64,000 nt of DNA, taken from assembly GCF_040361275.1 (NCBI RefSeq), contig NZ_APNH01000001.1:1461001-1525000 (forward strand), in the 5' to 3' direction. Shown piece by piece: positions 8,293 through 17,728 of this stretch. The notes beneath the pieces were generated by a model. The model ran no database searches, was not told the DNA's origin, and was given only the letters and a program-made list of their open reading frames with translations. The DNA is from Salinisphaera sp. T31B1 (GTDB lineage Bacteria; Pseudomonadota; Gammaproteobacteria; Nevskiales; Salinisphaeraceae). Every line of letters starts with the position of its first letter. Within the stretch, counting starts at the first letter, position 1. The position numbers were made by a program, and so were the translations under genes.

Positions 8293-9579
8293 TCACGGGT
8301 TCCGGTCGCGGCTCAGTTGGGCACAGTCGTCGGCGGGACTGAGGCCGGCAAACCGGTCGGCCAGGAAATCGACCGCCCGGGAGGCGTGGGTGATCGCGGC
8401 GGTGATGTGCTCGCCGAACGCCGATTCGAACACTACCGGCACACCCAGCTCACAGTAGCGGCGGGCCAGCGCACGCGCGTCGCTAGTCGGGGTGATCTGG
8501 TCGAACCGGGCGTGGTAGTACAGCAGCGGCGCGGTGAATGCGCGTTGGCCCAGGCGGTTTTCGGCGATGACCTGTCGAACCACCGGGACGGCCAGCAGGT
8601 TGTCGACGGTGACATAGTCGCGCATGTCGTCGAAGCTGTAGCCCGACAGCACCGGATCCTTGACCCAGGCCAGCTCCTGACCGACGCAGCTGGCATCCAG
8701 ATCCTCGAACATCCGACGGCCTTTTTCGTTGAGCAGGGTATCGACATCGATACGGTCGTAAGCGCGCGACAGGCCGATGACGGCGGCGAAATACAGGCCG
8801 GCGAACAGCCCGCCATCGACATGCTCGGCCGAGCTGGCCAGATCCGCCGGCGGCCCGCCGGCGGCGATACCGACCAGATTGGTTTCCGGCGCGTAGTCGG
8901 CGGCGATTTCTGCTGCCCATAAACTGGCGAACGCGCCGCCCGAGTAACCCCACAGTGCGGCCGGAGTATCCGCATCGACCCACGCATCCGGGAGGAAGCG
9001 ACGCGCTGCACGAATGCCATCGAGCACGCCCTGGCCGGCGTTGCGACCGGCCAGAAACTGCGTTTCCGGGCCCTCGTAATCGGGAATCACCACCACCCAG
9101 CCGCGGCGCAGTGCCTTGTTCATCAGCAGGTGTTCGACCATCGACCCGGACAGGATTTCATAAGAGGGCGCACAGCGGCGCGTGAGCGCGTCGTAAGCCA
9201 CCTGATAGGACAAAAGCCTCGGTTTCGGCTCGTCTGGCACCAGGATCGTGGCGACCACCGCCTGTGGTTTGCCGTTGGTGTCATTGCTGCGATAAACGAC
9301 CTGCCAGGCGCGCGCATTCACCTCGAAAAAGTAATAAGCCTCGGGCGCGATCGGCCGGTAGCGCAGTATCGTCCCCGGCGCCACCGCAGCCAGTTCCGCA
9401 GCCGAAGGCTGGACATGAAAGGCATCGTCGGCGGGGGGCTCGAACGGCGCTTCGGGCTCGGAAAAGCGCGCTGCGGTATCGGCTACCGTAGCCGGCGGCA
9501 CGGCCTGATCGGTGACCGGCGGCTGCCAGGCGCAGCCGGCGGCCAGTGCCATAAGACACGCGGCATACGATCTAATCAA
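8293..9579 (-). CDS. Secretory lipase-like alpha/beta-hydrolase lipoprotein
   Basis: About 428 residues. The N-terminus carries a short lipoprotein signal ending in the lipobox LAAGC, so the mature protein should be anchored by lipidated Cys. The body resembles the secretory lipase (LIP) family: VVIPDYEGPETQFLAGRNAG, the nucleophile elbow LWGYSGGAFASLWAAE (G-Y-S-G-G), a late ARFDQITPTSDARALA with an acid residue, and FGEHITAA with the presumed catalytic His. Substrates are probably esters of fatty or aromatic acids. The start is uncertain: TTG codons at 9579 and 9597 both give sensible signal peptides, while ATG starts further up add an unlikely hydrophilic leader. The upstream DNA is AT-rich. 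Confidence 0.8.
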   Translation of the reverse strand: MIRSYAACLMALAAGCAWQPPVTDQAVPPATVADTAARFSEPEAPFEPPADDAFHVQPSAAELAAVAPGTILRYRPIAPEAYYFFEVNARAWQVVYRSNDTNGKPQAVVATILVPDEPKPRLLSYQVAYDALTRRCAPSYEILSGSMVEHLLMNKALRRGWVVVIPDYEGPETQFLAGRNAGQGVLDGIRAARRFLPDAWVDADTPAALWGYSGGAFASLWAAEIAADYAPETNLVGIAAGGPPADLASSAEHVDGGLFAGLYFAAVIGLSRAYDRIDVDTLLNEKGRRMFEDLDASCVGQELAWVKDPVLSGYSFDDMRDYVTVDNLLAVPVVRQVIAENRLGQRAFTAPLLYYHARFDQITPTSDARALARRYCELGVPVVFESAFGEHITAAITHASRAVDFLADRFAGLSPADDCAQLSRDRNP

Positions 9580-10250
9580 ACCGTTTGAGTAGTGCAAATT
9601 GAACCAAACTTCATTTTTAGCGTTATTTTTATCTAGAACAGAAGCGCGCCGGCTCTCGGACATGCAGTTGATAAGCATGCTGATGGCCAATTGGAAAATA
9701 CCCAAAGTAACGCTATTTGGCGCAACCACATCATTTTAGCCCGCGGCCACTCTGTGAGTGAATCGTTCTGCAGACAGAGCAGGCTTGGCTCTGGTACTCG
9801 AGCAAGACCAACCATGGAGTGAGCGTGTCAATCGCCGAAGATCACGTATAAAAAGTGCGGGCGCCGTCATGTACGAAAAAAACCTTTCGTTGGCATTACG
9901 ACACTCGATAAGTGACGGTTCCGGAACGACCGATCGTCGATTAACGCGCTTGTTGTCTTTCTTTCAGGCGAGCCTGCAAGCGTGGCACTGACTCTTGTGG
10001 AACTGGATAATTTCATTACCACCGGGCAGGTTATATCGCTCGTAGAATAGATTTATCGTGCAGGTCGCGGTTGGAGATCATGGGATCTAGCCGAGAAGAA
10101 ATCATGCAATTTGGTCTGAATTTCCCATTTTGCGTCGTCTGCTCGGAAAGTCGTCCGTTTTACATGGTTTTGATACAGACTGTTGATCCGCGGCGCTTAT
10201 GGAGATATATATTTGTCACGCCACGATAACGAGAATATGTGGAGGTGGGC
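9580..10250. other. AT-rich intergenic control region
   Basis: About 670 bp with noticeably more A/T than its surroundings, between the minus-strand lipase-like gene and the plus-strand AraC-type regulator. I see no convincing gene; the 77-codon frame at 9758 lacks a ribosome binding site and family features. It probably holds the promoters of both flanking genes. Confidence 0.4.
10122..10137 (+). promoter_or_regulatory. Candidate regulator half-site upstream of the AraC-type gene
   Basis: TTCCCATTTTGCGTCG. A close relative, TTCCCAATTTTTCGTCG, occurs at 11465, upstream of the lipoprotein gene on the other side of the regulator. Sharing of an AT-rich motif by the regulator and its neighbour is what an auto-regulated AraC operator would give, but only two copies are seen. 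Confidence 0.3.
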
Positions 10251-11318
10251 GTGCGCGATTCGGAGGAGTTATTGCGCCTGATCTATGGCGCGTTGGTCGG
10301 CGCTGGTATTGACCTCGATGCGGTAGACGAGGTGTTGGAGTTTTCTTGCGAGCAGATGAGCGACCCGTCACGGCGCGCTCGTCATGTCTGGCAGGTCAAC
10401 TTCTGGCGCGCAGTCGAACAGGTTTCGGGTGATCCGGACATCGGCGTGCATCTATGTCCGCATTTGCCGCTTTTTCGCAACAGCGCGATCGAGTATCTGT
10501 TTCTCAGCTGTAAGACGTTCGGCCAGGCCTGCCGTCTGGCATTGCGCTACGATCGGCTGATCAGCGACGCGTTTCATGGAGAGGTCTATATCGAGGACGG
10601 CGTGGGTGTCGCGCGGATTACCGGAACCAATGGTAGCGATTCGATCCTGCGCCACTCGGAGGTTTGTTTCGTCTACGGCGTGATCGATTTTCTCGCTCAT
10701 ATGACTCAAGGCGCTTTCGTAGCCGAACGCGTGCATCTGTGCTGCGATCCCGGTCTGGCGCGAGACGACTACGAACGCACATTCGCCTGCCCCGTGAGTT
10801 TCGGCGAGACCTCGAGCGAAATTCGCTTCGATGCCGAGCTTTTCGATCTGGAAAGTGCGTATCACAACCCGGAGATGTTGGCGATTCACCGTGAACATGC
10901 GGACCGGGAAGTCACGAATTTGAAGAGTCAGGACACGATCGACCGGTTGCGTTCTGCCATCATGCGACGACTTCCCGGATCGGAAGGCGTCGATATCGAG
11001 CTCGACGATATCGCCGGTGATGTTGGCGACAACGGCCGCCATGTCCGCAGTGAACTGGCTGCAGCCGGCACCTCCTTTCGCAAGCTCGTGCAAAGCGTGC
11101 GATTCCACATGGCCTGTCGACTGCTCTCCCACTCGGGCGCGGCAACCGAAGCGATCGCGGACCTGCTCGGCTTTTCCGGTGAACGCGCCTTTCGACGTGC
11201 CTTCAAATCGCTTTCGGGGCTGACGCCGTCCGAGTACCGAAAGATGGAGCGTCTCGACCGCCATGCGCTCAAGGACCCCTACGAACTGCTGTCGCGGATG
11301 ATCGAGATCGACAGCTGA
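10251..11318 (+). CDS. AraC family transcriptional regulator with arabinose-binding-type N-terminal domain
   Basis: 355 residues. Residues about 15-200 match the Arabinose_bd-type sensor domain seen in OruR/ArgR-like regulators (VWQVNFWRAVEQVSGDPDIGVHL, then SAIEYLFLSCKTFGQACRLALRYDRLISD). The C-terminal AraC HTH domain includes FRKLVQSVRFHMACRLLSHSGAATEAIADLLGFSGERAFRRAFKSLSGLTPSEYRK. Such proteins usually activate a neighbouring transport or lipid-catabolism locus. I choose the GTG at 10251 because GGAGG lies exactly five bases upstream; the slightly longer frame starting at the GTG at 10239 has none. It lies directly before the Ig-like lipoprotein/OmpW operon, which it probably controls. 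Confidence 0.88.
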   Translation: MRDSEELLRLIYGALVGAGIDLDAVDEVLEFSCEQMSDPSRRARHVWQVNFWRAVEQVSGDPDIGVHLCPHLPLFRNSAIEYLFLSCKTFGQACRLALRYDRLISDAFHGEVYIEDGVGVARITGTNGSDSILRHSEVCFVYGVIDFLAHMTQGAFVAERVHLCCDPGLARDDYERTFACPVSFGETSSEIRFDAELFDLESAYHNPEMLAIHREHADREVTNLKSQDTIDRLRSAIMRRLPGSEGVDIELDDIAGDVGDNGRHVRSELAAAGTSFRKLVQSVRFHMACRLLSHSGAATEAIADLLGFSGERAFRRAFKSLSGLTPSEYRKMERLDRHALKDPYELLSRMIEIDS

Positions 11319-11464
11319 CCGAGCGAGTTCATCGCCTATCGGTTTCGCGATGTGCCGGCCGAATTTCCACGCGGCTTTGTTTCTCGGCAGGACTTTTCAG
11401 CGCGCGTTGTCACGATCATTCAACGGTATTTCCAAGCCGGGACGCTGATTTGTCGCGGGATTAA

Positions 11465-11481
11465 TTCCCAATTTTTCGTCG
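11465..11481 (+). promoter_or_regulatory. Candidate regulator half-site upstream of the lipoprotein operon
   Basis: TTCCCAATTTTTCGTCG in an AT-rich patch (11440-11520) of the 338-bp gap between the AraC-type regulator and the large lipoprotein gene; it resembles the motif at 10122 upstream of the regulator. Nothing else is recognisable in this gap. Confidence 0.3.
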
Positions 11482-11656
11482 ATAAATTCAACTTTAAATC
11501 AATAAATTAGACGAAAGGGGACCGCGCTGACAAACGTGTGCGTCAGTACGGTCCTTGTTCTCAATGCGACGAATCCGGTTGGTTATAGGGCACGTCCAAC
11601 GGGCGTTGGCCAGAAGACAAACCAACGGGGAGCGGCCTGCGACGGCCGACAATGCT

Positions 11657-14600
11657 ATGACAATTAAACGAGGGGAAGCCGGTGCTTCGGGCATCGGTCA
11701 CGCCGCAGGCCTGGCGCTGCGCGGCGCATTCACGGGGCTGTGTCTTGCGGGCGCGCTAAGCGCCTGCTCATCGGGCGGTGGTGGCGACGGCGGCCAGGGT
11801 GGCGACGGTCCCAATCCGGGCGATGTGGTCGGCGGCGGTGCCGATCCGAGCGTTGCATTCAGCTATCCGGTGAACGGCCAGGACAACGTCTACGTCAAGT
11901 CGCAGATCGCGGTCGCCTATCGCGGCGATGTCGATGGCGATCCCGGCCTCACGCTGGCGGTCGACGGCACGCCGGTCGATACCAACGTCGAGCGCGATAG
12001 CAATCAATCCAACATCTTCCGCCTGAGTGTGCCGGGCGGCGGCGACGTCGAGCGCGCGGGCCTCGAGCCCAACACCAGCTACACCGTGCAGAACGGCGCC
12101 GGCGATACGCTGTTTTCGTTCACCACGCGAGCTTACGACGGGCGTCCCGGCGAGGGCGCATTCAGCGTTGCGCGGCTCTCCCGTATCGGTGATCGCAACG
12201 TGCCGTTCACCGAGTTCAACCCCATTCGGGCTCGCTTTTCCAGCCCCGTCGACGAAGGCAGTATCGAACTCTGCGATGCCGGCGAAACCCTGGGCACCGA
12301 CTGCACCGTGTCGGTTACCGGCCCCGATGGCGCCGTACCCGGCCGCCTGACTGTGCTGGGCTCGGATATGACCTTCGACCCCAGCAGCGATCTGGGCGAC
12401 GGCACGCCGAGCAGCCGTAATGCAGCCGATTACGACAGCAGCGATCTCGTGGGCGGCCAGACCTACACCGTCGCCTTCGACGGCGTGCGCTCGGCCTTCG
12501 GCGACGAACTGTCGACCAGCTTCAAGGTCACCCCGGTCGCCATCAGCGAAGGCGACAGCGTGGATACCGTTCAGGCGCTGTCGATCACGGGTGGCCGTGG
12601 CGACAACCCGCTCAACGGCGGCTTGCGCAATCTCGTCAAGATCAACTCCCAGCTGATTGGCGGCAACGACCAGCCGGCGTCGAACGCCGACGATCGCGGT
12701 GGGCTTCTCACGCGTCTGGCGGGCACCACCAGCGGCTCGCGCTACAACGGCACCTTCCCGGGCCTGATTCCCGCCGGTCAGCAGTTCGACCTCACGCCGC
12801 TGGCGCTCAAGCTCAACGGCGACGTCGATACGCCGATCAACACCGACAACATCCGGGTGCGCTTCGCCAACGACGCCGATGTCTATCTGGTGAGCAACGC
12901 GCCGCTGGCCGGCATCGAGGCCCCGACCCAGGTGCTGCTGCGCTTCGATCTCGGCATCAGCACCGCCGTTCCCCAGGGGAATCCGATCGCCGCGCTGTCG
13001 AATGGCGTCTTCAACCAGACCGCCATGGATATCGTGGCCGCCGGCCTGGCCGTGCCGCAGCCCAATGGCGATATCAAGCTCACTACGCTCGGCAGTTTCC
13101 CGGTGTCGGTGAACCGTACGGGTAACGCGATCGTCGACTTCGAATTGGAGCTGACCCTGCCGAACCCGAGTGCGTCGGACATGATCACGGTGGACGCCGA
13201 TACCACCGCGCCGCGCATTACCGCGCAGTATCCGAGTGGCTGTCTATATACATTCAATACGCAGGATGCCGCTGGCAATCCGCTGTTTGAAAGCGGTTCC
13301 GTGGTGGGCGGTATCGACGGCACCACGACGCTGTCCGACACCGAAGCCAACTGCATTAGCGTTCTGAGCCAGCGCGAGATTCTCAACGCGGATGATATGG
13401 AGGCGCCGGACGCGCTACTTAACTTCCCCGAGCCGCGTGCGGACAGCCTGCCGTTGCGTTCGAACCCGTCATTGACTTTCTCCGAACCGGTCGACCCGAT
13501 CAGCCTCGGGGCGAATATCACACTCACCAACAATGCCGATAGCTCCGAAGTACCCGTGCGTCTTCGCAGCGAAGGCTCCAGTGTGGTCATCGATCCGGTC
13601 GAGGCGCTGGAGCCGGATACGCAGTACACCGTTCAAGTCGGTCAGGGCATTACCGATCTGGCGGGCAATGGCCTGGAAGGCAACTTCCCCGGCAGCACCC
13701 TCGTGTCGAACATTACCTTCAACACCGAACCGATGGTGATACCGCGAGAAGCCGATGGCCAGCCGACCGATGTCAGCCAGGATCTCACCCAGCGACGTGC
13801 CGTACGGCAAGCCGCGCCGTTCCTCACGGTTTTGACGCCCGGTATGCCGTGCCCGTTGATGCAGTCCTCGGACGAGCCGGAATCGGACTTCCGTAGTGGC
13901 GGGGATATCGCAGGGCGCTGTGTCGGCGATTCTGCGACGGCATCGGGAGATTTCCCAACGCCGAACCCCTTTCCTGACGGAACGCAGTATCCGGCGCCGA
14001 GCAGTGCCAAGGTCGTGTATCCGGTATTCAAGGAGCCGGCCAACAATACCGTCGATGCGTATTTTTCCAAGCCGGTTCAGGCCAGCACCATTCAGATGGC
14101 CAATGGGTGTCTGATTGGCGGTAGCGGCAATACGAACAGCGACGCTACGGTTGCAGTTCAGATCATGGACGGAAGCGGCCAATGTACTGGCGTTGTACCC
14201 GGTGCTCTCGCACTGCTGACGCCAAGCGACACGTTGACGCGCGGTTTCAGTTTCCGTCCGACGGATGCGTTCGTGCCCGGCCAGCGCTACTGGATCGTCG
14301 TTTGCGGTAGCGCAGACGACACACAAGGCACGGGGGCGAGCGACTGCTCAACCGGAAAGACGGTCCTAGGCCAAAACGGCCTGAGGCTGAATACCAATTC
14401 GCTTCTGGGTACCGGTACGCGGGTCAGTGCCTTTGGTGGCACCCAAAACGGGCAGCCGAATCCTGCGCCGCCGGGTACTTGCGGCGCCGGTATTACCGAT
14501 ATACCAAGTGGCGGAGGTAACGTTTATTGCTACGACGATAACCGGGCCCAGGGCGGACCCGACATCGTCATGCCGTTCGACGGTGCGCCCGCCACTCGGG

Positions 14601-15484
14601 ATTTCTATGCGACGACTCTGGCGTTGCCGGAGACCGATACGAATGGAAACGGAATTTTCGATAACACGCCCTATGGACAAGATCGCATCGCCCTGGGCAT
14701 GAACGACATTGGGGGGCAGCTTACGGATGAAACCACGTACGCCGCGAACCAGGTATTCGATGATTCGTTCGGGCGTGAACGGTCCCAGCCCGCGAACATC
14801 GTATTCAGCGCTACCCTTCAAGGCCTGCTTCCTGGCGCGGGGGCCGAAGCCGGCTTCCTTTCGGGCGGTCGTCCGGTCGCTATCCGGCAGTTGAACGACG
14901 GAGAAAGCTGCGCGCCGGCGAATCAGGTCACCTTCAACGATGGGACGTCGGTGATCGGTAATAGCGCGCCGAGCCAGTGTCTGCCCGTCGACTTGTTGCC
15001 TGGCGGTTTCACTGCGATCACGAGTCTGGCGGCCGGCAATATCGCACCGACCGGTCGTACACTGCTGCGCTTCCCATACGGCGTTGACGGCAACGGTCAG
15101 TCGACCGATAAGCCGCAAAGTGGTTATATCGTGCCGGAATGCCAGGGAAGCTTTCAGGGCGAGGACTATGATTATGCCCCCTGCTTCGTGGCCAATCTGC
15201 GCCTCACGGTCAATGGCAACGACGGTATAAGCAGTGAGGGCACGAACTTGGCTATCCCGCAACAGGACCTGAATGTCCGCGTTTTTGGACCTGTCGCATT
15301 CGAACAGAACGGCCGCTTGGTGATTTCGACCAAGAATGCGAATGCCTTCGCGATCGTCGCCTATCTCACGACGGGCCCCAACTTCCCGCCGGCCCCGTTG
15401 CCCGCGCCTACGCAGGCCGGGGATCAATCCCTGCAACTCATCGGCCCTGCCATCCACGGCGGTCTGTCGTTCCCGGTGCGCTAG
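11657..15484 (+). CDS. Large surface lipoprotein with bacterial Ig-like (SbsA-type) domains
   Basis: 1275 residues. The N-terminus has a lipoprotein signal with lipobox LSAC (Cys37), followed by a Gly/Ser-rich linker that would hold the protein off the outer membrane. Several Ig-like segments follow: one at about 60-160 (AFSYPVNGQDNVYVKSQIAVAY), a clear Big_5-type domain in the middle (LPLRSNPSLTFSEPVD, later LEPDTQYTVQVGQ with ITDLAGNGLEG) and a third around VDAYFSKPVQASTIQM. Cysteines are frequent in the second half. Such proteins act as cell-surface structural or binding modules. It is followed by a strong hairpin and then the OmpW-like gene; the lipoprotein + porin + lipoprotein trio looks like an envelope locus. 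The start is the ATG at 11657, which lacks an obvious ribosome binding site. Confidence 0.82.
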   Translation: MTIKRGEAGASGIGHAAGLALRGAFTGLCLAGALSACSSGGGGDGGQGGDGPNPGDVVGGGADPSVAFSYPVNGQDNVYVKSQIAVAYRGDVDGDPGLTLAVDGTPVDTNVERDSNQSNIFRLSVPGGGDVERAGLEPNTSYTVQNGAGDTLFSFTTRAYDGRPGEGAFSVARLSRIGDRNVPFTEFNPIRARFSSPVDEGSIELCDAGETLGTDCTVSVTGPDGAVPGRLTVLGSDMTFDPSSDLGDGTPSSRNAADYDSSDLVGGQTYTVAFDGVRSAFGDELSTSFKVTPVAISEGDSVDTVQALSITGGRGDNPLNGGLRNLVKINSQLIGGNDQPASNADDRGGLLTRLAGTTSGSRYNGTFPGLIPAGQQFDLTPLALKLNGDVDTPINTDNIRVRFANDADVYLVSNAPLAGIEAPTQVLLRFDLGISTAVPQGNPIAALSNGVFNQTAMDIVAAGLAVPQPNGDIKLTTLGSFPVSVNRTGNAIVDFELELTLPNPSASDMITVDADTTAPRITAQYPSGCLYTFNTQDAAGNPLFESGSVVGGIDGTTTLSDTEANCISVLSQREILNADDMEAPDALLNFPEPRADSLPLRSNPSLTFSEPVDPISLGANITLTNNADSSEVPVRLRSEGSSVVIDPVEALEPDTQYTVQVGQGITDLAGNGLEGNFPGSTLVSNITFNTEPMVIPREADGQPTDVSQDLTQRRAVRQAAPFLTVLTPGMPCPLMQSSDEPESDFRSGGDIAGRCVGDSATASGDFPTPNPFPDGTQYPAPSSAKVVYPVFKEPANNTVDAYFSKPVQASTIQMANGCLIGGSGNTNSDATVAVQIMDGSGQCTGVVPGALALLTPSDTLTRGFSFRPTDAFVPGQRYWIVVCGSADDTQGTGASDCSTGKTVLGQNGLRLNTNSLLGTGTRVSAFGGTQNGQPNPAPPGTCGAGITDIPSGGGNVYCYDDNRAQGGPDIVMPFDGAPATRDFYATTLALPETDTNGNGIFDNTPYGQDRIALGMNDIGGQLTDETTYAANQVFDDSFGRERSQPANIVFSATLQGLLPGAGAEAGFLSGGRPVAIRQLNDGESCAPANQVTFNDGTSVIGNSAPSQCLPVDLLPGGFTAITSLAAGNIAPTGRTLLRFPYGVDGNGQSTDKPQSGYIVPECQGSFQGEDYDYAPCFVANLRLTVNGNDGISSEGTNLAIPQQDLNVRVFGPVAFEQNGRLVISTKNANAFAIVAYLTTGPNFPPAPLPAPTQAGDQSLQLIGPAIHGGLSFPVR

Positions 15485-15501
15485 CGGCGTCTGCAACTCA
15501 C

Positions 15502-15527
15502 AAGGGCCGCCCGGCCGGGCGGCCCTT
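15502..15527 (+). terminator. Perfect 26-bp palindromic hairpin
   Basis: The two 13-base arms (AAGGGCCGCCCGG and its reverse complement) directly abut each other 17 bp after the lipoprotein stop. The stem is very strong but followed only by TCAATAATCC rather than a T-run, so it probably attenuates transcription or stabilises the upstream message before the OmpW-like gene. Confidence 0.55.
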
Positions 15528-15560
15528 CAATAATCCTTAACAAGACACGAGGGGAGAACC

Positions 15561-16493
15561 ATGGGGACCCATCATTCATTACGTACGCGTGTGGCCGCCG
15601 GGGCGGCCATCGGACTCATCGGCCTGAGCTGTGCGATGCCCGTCTTCGCCCAGGGCGGCGGCGGGGCGATGCGCGACCTGCAGCTGGAAGAACAGACCAA
15701 CAGCCTGTTCGGCGACGCGCTCGACTTCATCAAGCACAACACCTACATCCGTCTTGGCGTGGGCCATCTGGCGTATGAGGGCAGCTCATCCGAGCTCAAG
15801 GTCGAAAATGCGCAAGGCCTGGCGGCCCAAGCGTTCGGGCCGGGCGAATCCAAGCTCGACAATACCGGGTCGGGGCTGGGCGATAAGACTTTCCCGGCAG
15901 GCACCATCGGGCTGTACGTACCCTGGACCGGCCGTCACCTGGCGACCGAGGTCACGATTTCGGCCCCGATCAAGCTCGACTTTCAGGTCACCGGTCGAGC
16001 CGCCAATGAATCGCTCGCGCCCGAGGTGCTCGATGACGGTACCGGCAACGCCATTGCCACCGGTGTGCCGGCGATCGGCAAGAACATTGGAACGCTCAAG
16101 ACTTTCCCGCCGAATATCAGCCTGGTCTACCGGCCCTGGGTCGATACCCCGGTGCGCCCGTTCGTGGGTGTGGGGGCCATGTATCTCTACACCTTCGATA
16201 CCGACATATCGAACGAATTTCTCAATTCGCAGAACGAGCCCGAGCTATATCTTGAAAAACCGGTCGCTTGTACTGCAAAAGCCGGCGTGGACGTCGATAT
16301 CACGGATCAGCTGTTCTTCACCCTGTCGGCGGAGTACATCGGCTGTGCAACGGTCAAGGCCAAGCTGAACAATATAAGCGTACGAGCCCCGAACCTGTCG
16401 GATCAGTTCGGCGCCATCGACGTCGGCACGATTTCAAGCGAGAACAAGTTCGAAGCGATCCTGTATCAGGCCGCTTTCGGTATCCAGTTCTAG
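15561..16493 (+). CDS. OmpW family outer-membrane protein
   Basis: 310 residues with an Ala-rich Sec signal peptide cleaved near VFAQGGG (about residue 31). The rest alternates hydrophobic and polar residues as expected for beta strands and ends in AFGIQF, the C-terminal aromatic signature recognised by the Bam machinery. Motifs such as YIRLGVGHLAYEG, FPPNISLVYRPWVDTPVRPFVGVGAMYLYTF are typical of OmpW, an eight-stranded barrel that lets hydrophobic molecules through the outer membrane. It is longer than classical OmpW (about 210 residues), with extra loop sequence in the first half. GGGGAGAA lies before the ATG. The flanking lipoprotein genes and the upstream AraC regulator suggest a hydrophobic-substrate uptake or sensing locus. 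Confidence 0.85.
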   Translation: MGTHHSLRTRVAAGAAIGLIGLSCAMPVFAQGGGGAMRDLQLEEQTNSLFGDALDFIKHNTYIRLGVGHLAYEGSSSELKVENAQGLAAQAFGPGESKLDNTGSGLGDKTFPAGTIGLYVPWTGRHLATEVTISAPIKLDFQVTGRAANESLAPEVLDDGTGNAIATGVPAIGKNIGTLKTFPPNISLVYRPWVDTPVRPFVGVGAMYLYTFDTDISNEFLNSQNEPELYLEKPVACTAKAGVDVDITDQLFFTLSAEYIGCATVKAKLNNISVRAPNLSDQFGAIDVGTISSENKFEAILYQAAFGIQF

Positions 16494-16548
16494 GCTCCAC
16501 CGGTCCTGCGGTTTGGCCGGCACCGACACATCGCCTCGTGTAACCACT

Positions 16549-16600
16549 GAAGGCCTTGTCTCCCTTGTGTCTTCAGTTTGTCGGCTGCTGGCCTTCTTTT
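16549..16600 (+). terminator. Possible terminator between the OmpW-like and lipoprotein genes
   Basis: GAAGGCC at 16549 pairs with GGCCTTC at 16590, followed by TTTT. The loop of 34 nt is long, so this is only a tentative terminator or attenuator. Confidence 0.3.
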
Positions 16601-16639
16601 CAATTGCGATCGACGCGCCAACGCGTCGGGAGAGAGATC

Positions 16640-17668
16640 ATGCATAACATATTCAAATGGGCGGCAGTGGGCACGGCGAGCGCGTTGCTGCTGTCGGGCT
16701 GTGGGCTCATCTATAAACCGACCGGCCATGTGCTCAACCATTACACGCTGGACGAGGCCGTGCCCTACAGCCTGGCCAGTGGAGACTTGAACAAGACGAC
16801 CTGTGGCACCGGGCTGGCGTTGAGCCAGCTCATGGGCTCTTTTTCTAGGGTGATCAACCGCCCGGCACGTACGCTTTTGTCGACCAATACGCTGGCTGCG
16901 ATGTGCTCCGAGTCCCAGGCGCAGGACGCGCACCTGCTAGTACTGCGCAACCTGCATAACGGCAATGTCGATGCCGCCCGCGACAACCGTATTATCGCCC
17001 AGCGTTGGGAGCGCATCACGGCGTTGCGGCGGTATCAGGTCTTCAAGGACACCGAGCGCGCCTACGGGGATTTGGGTGGCCAGGGATGTCCGGACCTGAC
17101 CAACGAGATGGGCACGGAACTGGACAAGCTGCAGTTTCTGGTCGGGACGCTGACCTCGGTACAGGGCGTGCTCAGCGATATTCAAGCCAACAGCACCGTG
17201 GGTATTCCACAGGATATCGCCGCCCGCGCCGGACGTGCCAGCCAGTGTCTGGACAACCAGCAGTGGTGGGGCGTGCCGGATGCGCTGGAAGCGATCGTGT
17301 GGCTGTCGGTGCCAGGCAATGCGCCGGAGGGCGCGGATCCCTGGGCACAGCTGGAGCGCTCGGCCGCGATCGGCGAGCGTCAGGGCATGGCCCTTGCGCC
17401 CATGCTGTATGCGCTGGCCGCCTACGGGCAATCCGATACGGCACGCGAGAAAGTGGGTATCGAACGGGTCGCCCGGACCTACAACAGCGATACCCGGCCA
17501 AGCGAGTTCCAGATCCTCAATGAGGTCGCCTACAGCCAGGCGCAATACCTGAGCGACCGCCTCTGGATGGCCGACAGCGGCCATCGCACGCCGTTGCTCG
17601 CGCTCGGCACGTTTCCGGGCGATTCCGACAACAGCGAAAGCGATTTCAATGCGGAGGATTTCCTGTAG
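16640..17668 (+). CDS. Hypothetical lipoprotein
   Basis: 342 residues. The signal sequence ends in the lipobox LLSGC (Cys21), predicting a lipid-anchored envelope protein. The body is helical with conserved-looking stretches (CGTGLALSQLMGSFSRV, RYQVFKDTERAYGDLGGQGC, ALAPMLYALAAYGQSDTA) but no domain I can name; the C-terminus is acidic. GGGAGAGAG precedes the ATG by 2-8 nt. It follows the OmpW-like gene with the same orientation and ends with a very strong hairpin, closing the 11.6-17.7 kb locus. Several Cys residues could form disulphides in the periplasm. Confidence 0.7.
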   Translation: MHNIFKWAAVGTASALLLSGCGLIYKPTGHVLNHYTLDEAVPYSLASGDLNKTTCGTGLALSQLMGSFSRVINRPARTLLSTNTLAAMCSESQAQDAHLLVLRNLHNGNVDAARDNRIIAQRWERITALRRYQVFKDTERAYGDLGGQGCPDLTNEMGTELDKLQFLVGTLTSVQGVLSDIQANSTVGIPQDIAARAGRASQCLDNQQWWGVPDALEAIVWLSVPGNAPEGADPWAQLERSAAIGERQGMALAPMLYALAAYGQSDTAREKVGIERVARTYNSDTRPSEFQILNEVAYSQAQYLSDRLWMADSGHRTPLLALGTFPGDSDNSESDFNAEDFL

Positions 17669-17680
17669 GGCCTGACGTGG

Positions 17681-17710
17681 CAACGGGCCGCCGCGAACGG
17701 CGGCCCGTTG
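17681..17710 (+). terminator. Strong hairpin closing the lipoprotein/OmpW locus
   Basis: CAACGGGCCGCCG, tetraloop CGAA, CGGCGGCCCGTTG: a perfect 13-bp stem 12 bp after the lipoprotein stop. There is no T-run, so it may be Rho-assisted. Confidence 0.55.
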
Positions 17711-17728
17711 TCCATCTCGGCTGGAGCC

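Noticed and set aside
9758-9991. A 77-codon plus-strand frame in the AT-rich gap before the AraC-type gene
   Set aside because: No ribosome binding site, mixed composition and no family resemblance.
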